Shown in pieces: positions 7,547 through 13,664 of a DNA stretch of 15,721 nt. The position numbers and the translations under genes are program-made. Positions within the stretch are counted from its first letter, which is position 1. Every line of letters begins with the position of its first letter. Origin of the DNA: Bacillota bacterium (GTDB lineage: Bacteria > Bacillota > Clostridia > Peptostreptococcales > Anaerovoracaceae); the NCBI GenBank assembly GCA_016284485.1, contig JAEEOX010000014.1, positions 1 to 15,721 of the forward strand, written 5' to 3'. Under the pieces are notes generated by a model that saw nothing but the letters and a program-made list of their open reading frames with translations, made no database searches and had not been told where the DNA came from.

Positions 7547-8395
7547 ATGAAGAAGTCACTCATAATCACACTTATACTGGTAATCGCCCTCGTATGTTTC
7601 GCCGGCTGCGGCGGAAACTCCAATTCCGGCTCCGGCTCCGGTGAAGCAACGGAGAATGAGACCATCGTGGTAGGCGCAAGCTCAACGCCTCACGCTGAGA
7701 TCCTTGAACAGGTCAAAGACACCCTGGCAGAACAGGGATATGACCTTGAGATCAGAGTTTTCGACGACTACGTACTTCCCAACCAGGCCCTGGCAGACGG
7801 TGAACTGGATGCCAACTACTTCCAGCACACACCCTATCTTCTGAGCTACAATGAAGCCAACGGCACTGACCTGGTATCCGCAGCTCTGATCCACTATGAA
7901 CCCTTCGGACTTTACGGAAACGGAGTAACTTCCGTAGCTGACATCCCCGACGGAGCAACCATCATCATCCCCGCAGACGATTCCAACGAGACCAGGGCTC
8001 TGCTGCTGCTCCAGCAGGAGGGACTGATCCAGCTCAACGCTGACGCTTCCGCACTTACGGGAGTCACCACTCTTGACATCGTGGACAACGGCGGATACAA
8101 CGTAACAGCAGTTCAGGCTGACACAGTCCCCGCTCAGCTGGCAAACTCCGATGAGGGAACAGTTGCCGTCATCAACGGAAACTATGCTCTGGCAGCAGGC
8201 CTCAAGATCGCCGACGCTCTGGCAGTTGAGGATGCGTCCGGAGACGCTGCCCAGACCTACGCCAACATCATCGCAGTACGCGCAGGCGACGAGAACAACG
8301 AGAAGATCCAGGCCCTTGTAGCCGCTCTCCAGACTGAGGCAGTCAAGCAGTTCATCGCAGATACTTACAATGGAGCAGTGGTAGCGATATTCTAA
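7547..8395 (+). CDS. metQ: Methionine-binding lipoprotein MetQ (NlpA family)
   Basis: This is a 282-residue substrate-binding lipoprotein. The signal is MKK, a hydrophobic core and FAGC with Cys21, followed by a Gly/Ser-rich linker (about 22-31). The mature domain shows MetQ/NlpA family features: VVGASSTPHAEILEQVKDTL, DYVLPNQALADGELDANYFQH (key residues P, N, Q and the DANYFQH core), LVSAALIHYEPFGLY, and the C-terminal KIQALVAALQTEAVKQFI. It captures methionine outside the membrane and delivers it to MetI. AGGAGG (7533-7538) lies eight bases before the start, and the gap from metI is 41 bases with no promoter or terminator seen. The C-terminus (NGAVVAIF) corresponds to the family's usual G-x-V-x-P-x-F ending with Ala in place of Pro. 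It is the last gene of the operon. Confidence 0.95.
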   Translation: MKKSLIITLILVIALVCFAGCGGNSNSGSGSGEATENETIVVGASSTPHAEILEQVKDTLAEQGYDLEIRVFDDYVLPNQALADGELDANYFQHTPYLLSYNEANGTDLVSAALIHYEPFGLYGNGVTSVADIPDGATIIIPADDSNETRALLLLQQEGLIQLNADASALTGVTTLDIVDNGGYNVTAVQADTVPAQLANSDEGTVAVINGNYALAAGLKIADALAVEDASGDAAQTYANIIAVRAGDENNEKIQALVAALQTEAVKQFIADTYNGAVVAIF

Positions 8396-8424
8396 AGATA
8401 TACATAAGATTACTCCAAAAGATA

Positions 8425-8453
8425 AGGGTGCCCCGTGGGCACCCTACTTTTTT
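8425..8453 (+). terminator. Terminator of metNIQ
   Basis: GGGTGCCC (8426-8433) and GGGCACCC (8437-8444) pair perfectly around a CGT loop, with one extra A-T pair at the base. Six T follow after AC. It ends the metNIQ transcript. Confidence 0.92.
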
Positions 8454-8503
8454 GTCTGCAAATAGGCTGTGGATGGCATTTATTCTCTGCTCTGTTTATT
8501 GAT

Positions 8504-8696
8504 TACGGCTTAAAACGCGTTTTTTGAAAATAGGCCGTACGAAATCTCAGCCTCTTACGGTTTGAACGCTGTTTTTTCAATAAAAACCGTAGTCTGTATG
8601 TGCGAAAGTACGGTTCGAACGCAAAATACCTTATTTGAGCCGTAATTCATGGAACAATAGTACGGCTTAAAATGCGTTTTTTGAAAATAGACCGTA
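8504..8696. repeat. Array of four 36-bp imperfect inverted repeats with 52-53 bp period
   Basis: Units lie at 8504-8539, 8556-8591, 8609-8644 and 8661-8696. Each is exactly 36 bp, starts TACGG and ends CCGTA, and can fold into a hairpin (about 8-11 bp of stem, some wobbles). Units 1 and 4 agree at 34 of 36 positions. Units 2 and 3 share TACGGTT-GAACGC in their left half. Position 6/31 of the stem is C-G, T-A, T-G and C-A in units 1 to 4, so pairing is partly kept while bases change. Spacers are 16, 17 and 16 bp and unlike each other. The array lies in the gene-free interval 8454-8757, between the metQ terminator and the convergent terminator of the transporter gene. I see no ORF or promoter there. 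Function unknown. Confidence 0.8.
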
Positions 8697-8757
8697 ATTC
8701 TTTGCCTACCGGGATCGGGAGACGCATCCAACGAAGTTAAAACTTACGATTACATAC

Positions 8758-8781
8758 AAAAAAGGAGGGCAAGCCCTCCTT
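8758..8781 (-). terminator. Terminator of the GPH transporter gene
   Basis: AAGGAGGGC (8762-8770) pairs with GCCCTCCTT (8773-8781) around a two-base loop as written; the effective loop is probably larger. On the minus strand a run of T (complement of 8758-8763) follows. It lies seven bases after the transporter's stop codon. Confidence 0.88.
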
Positions 8782-8787
8782 AAGTTA

Positions 8788-10161
8788 TTATCTTTTGCCG
8801 AGCTCCTCTATGACCTTGTGGTATGCTTTGCGGTCCAGGGGATATTTGGCGAGAACGGCTGCAGCAGCGATATAGAACACCGCAGGTATCAGGGTGGCGC
8901 AGTTAAAGATCCATGCGACGGCGGTCTCTGACTGGGCGGGAGCGTCGTCCACGAAGCCTGCTGCACCCAGGATAAGTCCCAGAAGAAGGGATCCCAGTCC
9001 TATGGCCACTGCCTCCACCAGACCCTGCAGGGACACGATGGTGGCCTGCCTCTCCAGTCCGGTCTCAAGGAGATCGTACTCGCATATGTCGTAGTACATG
9101 GAGGGTATCAGCTGCCAGTAGATGGACGTGAGCAGCATGACGCCCAGAGTGAACAGGCCCATTTCGAAGACGCCCGAGACACCGGTGAACCGGAGGACGA
9201 CGAGGATGGCGATGCCCATAAGGTAGGCCAGTACCAGGGTCCACTTCTTATCGATCCTGTGGGATACAGTGCCTGTCAGGGGGATGATCAGAGCACCCAG
9301 TATGGCTCTTGCCAGAAGAAGGGCGCTGGAACCTGATGAACCGAGGCCCAGATAATATGTGAAGAAGTACATCATAGCCGCGATCACCATGGAGTATCCG
9401 GTAAGGGACAGCACGGAGGCAGCCACCAGATGCCTGGCGGGGCGCAGCCTGAAGACAGATATGTATTCCATTAGTATTTTGACAGGTCTGAACCTGATGG
9501 ACACATGAGCCTCTGATCCGGATGGAACGCAGGGCGGATCCTTGGTCTTGCAGGCCATGATCGTAACCAGTATGGAGGCAGCAGACAGTATGCCCAGGGT
9601 GAGCCCGGCGGCGGACCAGGCAGCGTCAGTTTTGAGACCCAGATCCTCCAGGAAACTGACGAACAGCGTAGGCAGGACCATGGCCACCATTGCGCCCACC
9701 ATGTTGAAAAGTGAAGCGAAGAGCCTGAGTGAGGTCCTGTCATCATAGTCGGAGGTGTAATCAGCCCCCAGAGCCAGATATGGCACGAAAAAACCTGTGT
9801 AGCCTGTCCAGTACAGCATCAGCATGAAACCGTAGTAAAAAGGCTTCAGAGAGGCTCTCAGGGGCACATTGGTGAAGACCAGGAAGAAGGCCAGCGCCAG
9901 TACCAGAGAGAACACGAACATCAGAGGCCTGCGCTTGCCGAAGCGGGTCCTCACCAGATTGGCGTAATGTCCGATCACCGGGTTTATGACCGCGTTCCAG
10001 ACCGACCCCACCGCCGTGATGAGACCTGCTGCAGCAGGGGATATGCCTGCCACCGTGGTCAGGAAGAACATGAGGAATGTTCCCGACGCTGTGTAGGCGA
10101 GAGAGTCTCCGAGAGAGGCAGATCCGTATCCGAGTTTTTCTTTTACAGTAAGTTTAGTCAT
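8788..10161 (-). CDS. GPH-family (MelB-like) MFS sugar/glycoside transporter
   Basis: This 457-residue membrane protein has about 12 hydrophobic segments, the normal size for the glycoside-pentoside-hexuronide:cation symporter family. Family features are the N-terminal KEKLGYGSASLGDSLAY, the helix II/loop motif WNAVINPVIGHYANLVRTR then FGKRRP (55-79), YTGFFVPYLALGADYTSDYDDRT (key residues VPY and DDRT), and the central LGLGSSGSSAL region. In E. coli MelB the helix-II stretch WDAINDP contains the cation ligands Asp55 and Asp59; here both are Asn (N56, N60), so coupling may differ. The substrate cannot be told from sequence. The first Met is used although its ribosome binding site is weak (AAGAAACG); no better start is visible. 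The gene is monocistronic with its own terminator and no sugar-enzyme neighbours. Confidence 0.88.
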   Translation of the reverse strand: MTKLTVKEKLGYGSASLGDSLAYTASGTFLMFFLTTVAGISPAAAGLITAVGSVWNAVINPVIGHYANLVRTRFGKRRPLMFVFSLVLALAFFLVFTNVPLRASLKPFYYGFMLMLYWTGYTGFFVPYLALGADYTSDYDDRTSLRLFASLFNMVGAMVAMVLPTLFVSFLEDLGLKTDAAWSAAGLTLGILSAASILVTIMACKTKDPPCVPSGSEAHVSIRFRPVKILMEYISVFRLRPARHLVAASVLSLTGYSMVIAAMMYFFTYYLGLGSSGSSALLLARAILGALIIPLTGTVSHRIDKKWTLVLAYLMGIAILVVLRFTGVSGVFEMGLFTLGVMLLTSIYWQLIPSMYYDICEYDLLETGLERQATIVSLQGLVEAVAIGLGSLLLGLILGAAGFVDDAPAQSETAVAWIFNCATLIPAVFYIAAAAVLAKYPLDRKAYHKVIEELGKR

Positions 10162-10199
10162 TTCGTTTCTTGTCAGTCTTTACGGGACACTTTATATCG

Positions 10200-10228
10200 A
10201 TGATACCGCAAAAGATATGAGATTTCAA
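10200..10228 (-). promoter_or_regulatory. Likely promoter of the GPH transporter gene
   Basis: On the minus strand, TTGAAA (complement of 10223-10228), a 17-base spacer and TATCAT (complement of 10200-10205) would start transcription about 32 bases before the start codon. Confidence 0.5.
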
Positions 10229-10251
10229 TATTCGCGGATATATAAGGAAAT

Positions 10252-10284
10252 AAAAAGACCCTTGCGGGATGATGCCCGAGGGTC
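10252..10284 (-). terminator. Terminator of the small CPxCG ORF
   Basis: GACCCT (10257-10262) pairs with AGGGTC (10279-10284), and CGGG (10265-10268) with CCCG (10275-10278), with a two-base bulge. On the minus strand it is followed by five T (complement of 10252-10256). It lies just after the CPxCG ORF and just upstream of the transporter promoter. A second perfect hairpin with a TTCG loop on the plus strand (10295-10310) overlaps that ORF's stop codon. Confidence 0.8.
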
Positions 10285-10306
10285 CGTTGCATTCGTAGTC
10301 TTCGGA

Positions 10307-10453
10307 CTACTCCACTTCGTCGTAGAGATAGTCGTCTTTGGTGCGCGCTCCGTCCTTTTCGTAGACGCCAAGCACTCCGCAGTCGGGGCACTTGCCGAAA
10401 TCGAGACCGAACTCGGTCATGAGGTCAAGAGCGTATTTGAATTTTTTGCGCAA
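10307..10453 (-). pseudogene. Short CPxCG-containing ORF, possible gene remnant
   Basis: On the minus strand the frame is open from 10462 to the TAG at 10307-10309. It reads KKFKYALDLMTEFGLDFGKC, then PDCGVLGVYEKDG and an acidic tail ending DDYLYDEVE. The single CPDCG knuckle is like half of a zinc ribbon. A TTG start at 10453 would give 48 residues and an ATG at 10420 would give 37, but neither has a ribosome binding site. The neighbouring frame just upstream (LRHFLNLFFAQK) would join it if one base were skipped at a run of six A (10442-10447), so this may be the 3' end of a frameshifted gene. The terminator directly downstream supports real minus-strand transcription once. It is not a family I can name. 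It may instead be a genuine small protein. Confidence 0.4.
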
Positions 10454-10492
10454 AAAACAGGTTTAGGAAGTGTCGGAGCCCTTGTTTAATCG

Positions 10493-10521
10493 TTGCGGTT
10501 TAACGCTTTATCGTGTAAAAT
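10493..10521 (+). promoter_or_regulatory. Likely promoter of the CWB2 beta-helix protein gene
   Basis: TTGCGG (10493-10498), a 17-base spacer and TAAAAT (10516-10521) predict a start near 10528, giving a leader of about 70 bases. Confidence 0.6.
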
Positions 10522-10545
10522 AAAAGCGGAGGAAACAACAGGTGA

Positions 10546-10581
10546 ATGGCGGTGTCCGTCCGGGACCCGCCGACATACTGA
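10546..10581 (+). promoter_or_regulatory. Leader ORF (11 codons) overlapping a GC-rich hairpin
   Basis: ATG GCG GTG at 10546 runs 11 codons (MAVSVRDPPTY) to TGA at 10579-10581, directly before the AAAGGAG of the main gene, with GGAGG (10528-10532) upstream. GGCGG and GTCC (10548-10557) pair with GGAC and CCGCC (10563-10571) with one bulged T. The same GGAGG also fits an in-frame GTG at 10542. The tandem paralog has a comparable leader. Regulatory meaning is inference. Confidence 0.35.
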
Positions 10582-10595
10582 GAAAGGAGATACAC

Positions 10596-13502
10596 ATGAG
10601 GAGTTTAGGTAAAAAGATCACTTGTCTGATCCTGGCGCTGGCCATGGTCTTCGCGCTGACGCCCGTCATGGCCGGGCCGGTCTACGCCCAGGACACTGTG
10701 GACCTTCCGGCAGGAGAGGTGATGGCATCCACACTGGAACCCGGGCACCTGTACAGGGTCGCCGACGAGGGTACTACCATCGTTCTGGCGGCGGGAGATG
10801 ACGTCACGGTGGACGCGATCGCGCCAAAAGGCCAGAATTCGGTTCTCACGATCAAAGGTTCATCTGCAGGCAAGCTGACTGTCACCGACGGAATAGACAT
10901 GCAGTATGAGAACAATCATCTCATAGTTGAGGGCGGCACACTTTATGTCGACAGGACCACTTCCGGCAACTGGAAGGGTGCAATAGAGGCTTGTCACTAT
11001 ACCCAGCATGGAGGAAATGTTACCGCGAAGGTAACCAATGAGAACGGAATCACCGAGGGACTGATGGCTAATTACGGATTCCTTATGGACGGCGGGTTGC
11101 TGAACGTGTCTGCGGTGTCGAATGACAGCCTTGCCTTTGCGCTATACTGCGCAGGATACGGCGATCCTGAGGGTGCGTTCGTGCTGAACGGCGGTACCAT
11201 TACTGCATCTGCCACGGGAACAGATGGCTACGTAATAAGAGTCCAGCATATGAATGTGATCTCAGGCGAGCTTAAAGGAACCGCCACGGGAACAAACGGC
11301 ACCGGCTACGGTCTCTATTCTGCCCGGGGTATCGGCAGCACCTTCGAAATGAAGGACGGAACTATAGACCTTACGGTGAACTCCACCGGCCGTGCCGAAG
11401 GGGTAAATATTGAAGGCATCAGCATACAGGGCGGGACCCTTACAGGTAAAGCCACATCGTCGGAGGGAATGGCGTATGGAATCGATAACTATTTCGATAA
11501 TTCCGCCTTTACCATGAGCGGCGGAACTCTGGATATGACCGCAGTTTCCACGCCGGGTTCTCACGAGGCGTATCCATATTACCTATACGGTGTGAACATC
11601 ACGGGGGGAACCATTAAGAGTGTATCGAAGAACGGCTATTATGGCTACGGAATGTGGATCAGAGATGTGGATCAGGGGGCGGTAATAAAGAACGTGATCC
11701 TGGATCTCAAGGTGATGGATGCAGTTGTCGCATACGGTTTAGGAAGCTCAGTAGATCTGGACATCGGAGCCAGTACAGTCAACATCGATGTCAGTGAAAA
11801 CAACAGCGTTTGCACAGGAGTATGGAGTGAAGGCAAACTGACTTTGACGGAGTCCACAGTCGATATTCAGGCGCAGGCGGCAAATGATCCCAACGGATTA
11901 TTCCTCTATGATGACCTGGAGATGACTGACAGTATAGTTACTGCCAAGGTAGACGCCGCCGGCAATTCCGGATGCGGCGCATATGTGGCCAACGAGCTCA
12001 CCATGAACGATTCGAGCCTGACTTTAAATGTGACCGGCTGCGGATATAGCTCATACGGGATAAGGACCGGTGACGGCGCCTATGACTGGAACCTCAGCTA
12101 TTCGGAGATCGAGACCAATGTGAACAGCACGTCCACCGGGTCGTACTCCAGCTGCGGTGTAGTTATATACCACAGAGAAGGCGAGTCTGCCGTCAACTTA
12201 AAGAACAGCAAGATCATTGCGAACTGCAAGGCCCCGGATGCTTATGCGGAAGGCTTCACAAGCATCTCCGACGTCAATCTGTTCGGCAAGAGCAGCATCG
12301 AGGCCACCGGAGTGGGCAGCAACAATGCCCACGGCATCTACGTGGGAGGCATGACCACGCTGAACGGAAGCAATGCCATGCTGTACGGAAAGGGAACTGC
12401 GTCCTCCGGATACGGATACGGCATCTGGGGGAACAAAGGATTCACCTTCAACGGCAGATATCAGGTCACCATCCCGGAGGGCGGCATTATCTCCGACGGG
12501 CTTGTTAAAGATCCTGTAACTGACGATGTTGCCACCGAGGCCAAGATTGAAGGGCTCCCCGTAGAGCACCTGAGGATCTTCGGCAAGAGCCGCTACGAGA
12601 CTGCGATGAAGGCTGCGAAGTATATGAAAGAAGTTAATGGATGGTATCAGTTCCCGACGGTAATAGTCGCCAGCGGATCAGACTTCGCAGACGCACTTTC
12701 CGGAAGTTATCTGGCATCAGTAGCCTGCGCACCCATACTCCTGGTACATCCCAGCTACGAGGATATGGTATATGATTACATTCAGGCCAACACCTCCCCC
12801 GGAGGAACGGTGTATCTCCTGGGAGGCAAGGGAGCAGTCTCAGAGGACTTCGAGAGCCGCCTTACCGGATTCAACGCGGTGCGTCTCGGAGGCAAGAACA
12901 GGTACGAGACCAACGTCAGGATCCTGAACGAAGCCAACAAGGTGGATGATACATACGCAAAAGATCTGCTGGTCTGCTCCGGCACCGGATTTGCGGATGC
13001 GCTTTCCACCAGTTCCGTCGGCAAGCCCATCCTTCTCGTCGGCAATACCATAAGCGACGACCAGAAACAGTATCTCACCGACGAGGGACCGACCAAAGCC
13101 TGGATCATCGGAGGCGAAGGAGCGGTCAGCGCGGATATCGCCGATGAACTCAAGGAGTTCGTCCCCGAAAGCAGCACCACCCGCCTTGCGGGAAAGAACC
13201 GTTACGAGACCTCATTCAAGGTGGCGGACGAGTTCTACAAAGGAAGCTACGAGACTGCGGTCATAGTCTACGGCCAGAACTTCCCCGACGGACTGAGCGG
13301 CGGAGCGGTGGCCTGGGTGATCTCAGCGCCCGTGCTTCTGGCCATGAACAACGATGCGATGAATGCATATGTCGCACCGTGGGCGGTCGGTTCCGGCGCA
13401 TATAACAGCATCACCTTCGGCGGAGCAGGACTGGTCTCGGATGAATCCATCCTGAGCATCATGAACGCACCCTACGAGATGGTGACCGTATACGGCGAAT
13501 AA
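10596..13502 (+). CDS. Secreted beta-helix-like repeat protein with three C-terminal CWB2 domains
   Basis: This is a 968-residue surface protein. The start at 10596 is set by AAAGGAG (10583-10589) and by the paralog downstream, which begins with the same MRSL-KKIT. An in-frame GTG at 10542 would put 18 residues before the signal. The signal peptide runs from residue 1 to about 31 (cleavage after VYA). Residues 35-650 consist of degenerate 35-45-residue repeats of the type AYGI ... FTMSGGTLDMTA, with many G, T, S, N and D and few charged helices. This is the look of a right-handed parallel beta-helix. CWB2 modules begin near 658, 762 and 861, each with a core like RIFGKSRYETA, FADALSGSYLA and LLGGKGAVSED. 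These modules hold clostridial S-layer-type proteins to wall polymers, so the helix is likely displayed outside. No catalytic motif is recognised; adhesin or glycan-binding roles are guesses. A strong terminator follows. Confidence 0.88.
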   Translation: MRSLGKKITCLILALAMVFALTPVMAGPVYAQDTVDLPAGEVMASTLEPGHLYRVADEGTTIVLAAGDDVTVDAIAPKGQNSVLTIKGSSAGKLTVTDGIDMQYENNHLIVEGGTLYVDRTTSGNWKGAIEACHYTQHGGNVTAKVTNENGITEGLMANYGFLMDGGLLNVSAVSNDSLAFALYCAGYGDPEGAFVLNGGTITASATGTDGYVIRVQHMNVISGELKGTATGTNGTGYGLYSARGIGSTFEMKDGTIDLTVNSTGRAEGVNIEGISIQGGTLTGKATSSEGMAYGIDNYFDNSAFTMSGGTLDMTAVSTPGSHEAYPYYLYGVNITGGTIKSVSKNGYYGYGMWIRDVDQGAVIKNVILDLKVMDAVVAYGLGSSVDLDIGASTVNIDVSENNSVCTGVWSEGKLTLTESTVDIQAQAANDPNGLFLYDDLEMTDSIVTAKVDAAGNSGCGAYVANELTMNDSSLTLNVTGCGYSSYGIRTGDGAYDWNLSYSEIETNVNSTSTGSYSSCGVVIYHREGESAVNLKNSKIIANCKAPDAYAEGFTSISDVNLFGKSSIEATGVGSNNAHGIYVGGMTTLNGSNAMLYGKGTASSGYGYGIWGNKGFTFNGRYQVTIPEGGIISDGLVKDPVTDDVATEAKIEGLPVEHLRIFGKSRYETAMKAAKYMKEVNGWYQFPTVIVASGSDFADALSGSYLASVACAPILLVHPSYEDMVYDYIQANTSPGGTVYLLGGKGAVSEDFESRLTGFNAVRLGGKNRYETNVRILNEANKVDDTYAKDLLVCSGTGFADALSTSSVGKPILLVGNTISDDQKQYLTDEGPTKAWIIGGEGAVSADIADELKEFVPESSTTRLAGKNRYETSFKVADEFYKGSYETAVIVYGQNFPDGLSGGAVAWVISAPVLLAMNNDAMNAYVAPWAVGSGAYNSITFGGAGLVSDESILSIMNAPYEMVTVYGE

Positions 13503-13517
13503 AATGCAAACGTATTG

Positions 13518-13546
13518 AAACAGACCCCTTCGCGGGGTCTGTTTTT
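13518..13546 (+). terminator. Terminator of the first beta-helix/CWB2 gene
   Basis: AAACAGACCCC (13518-13528) pairs perfectly with GGGGTCTGTTT (13534-13544) around a five-base loop, ending in five T. It separates the two tandem paralogs into different transcripts. Confidence 0.92.
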
Positions 13547-13562
13547 GCGTTCACGTGTAGCA

Positions 13563-13591
13563 TTGTTTTTTTGCTCATATAATTGTATAAT
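13563..13591 (+). promoter_or_regulatory. Likely promoter of the second beta-helix protein gene
   Basis: TTGTTT (13563-13568), a 17-base spacer and TATAAT (13586-13591) predict a start near 13598. A second TATAAT at 13578-13583 lacks a good -35 partner. Confidence 0.65.
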
Positions 13592-13612
13592 TATTAGTAC
13601 AAAAGAAGTTTA

Positions 13613-13639
13613 ATGAGCGGCCTGCTTCAGGCCCGTTGA
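13613..13639 (+). promoter_or_regulatory. Leader ORF (8 codons) overlapping a perfect hairpin
   Basis: ATG at 13613 reads MSGLLQAR and stops at TGA 13637-13639, ten bases before the AAAGGAG of the main gene. The ORF contains GGCCTG-CTT-CAGGCC (13619-13633), a perfect 6-bp hairpin with no T-run. The arrangement copies the leader of the upstream paralog although the sequences differ. Its ribosome binding site is weak, so translation is uncertain. Confidence 0.3.
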
Positions 13640-13664
13640 CGATAGGAGAAAGGAGAAGAGATCT

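Noticed and set aside
8457..8475. Fifth repeat unit before the array (AAATAGGCTGT resembles the unit end)
   Set aside because: Only the tail resembles the unit, no matching left half is present, and it is out of phase with the 52-53 bp period.
8504..8696. CRISPR array made of 36-bp repeats
   Set aside because: Repeat length fits, but spacers are only 16-17 bp, the units are too divergent inside, and no cas gene is in the window.
10217..10489. 90-residue plus-strand ORF
   Set aside because: It runs antisense through the terminator and CPxCG ORF and lacks a ribosome binding site and recognisable features; likely a shadow.
10542..10595. GTG start at 10542 for the first beta-helix protein
   Set aside because: GGAGG is well placed, but the extension would bury the signal peptide and is absent from the paralog; ATG 10596 has its own site.
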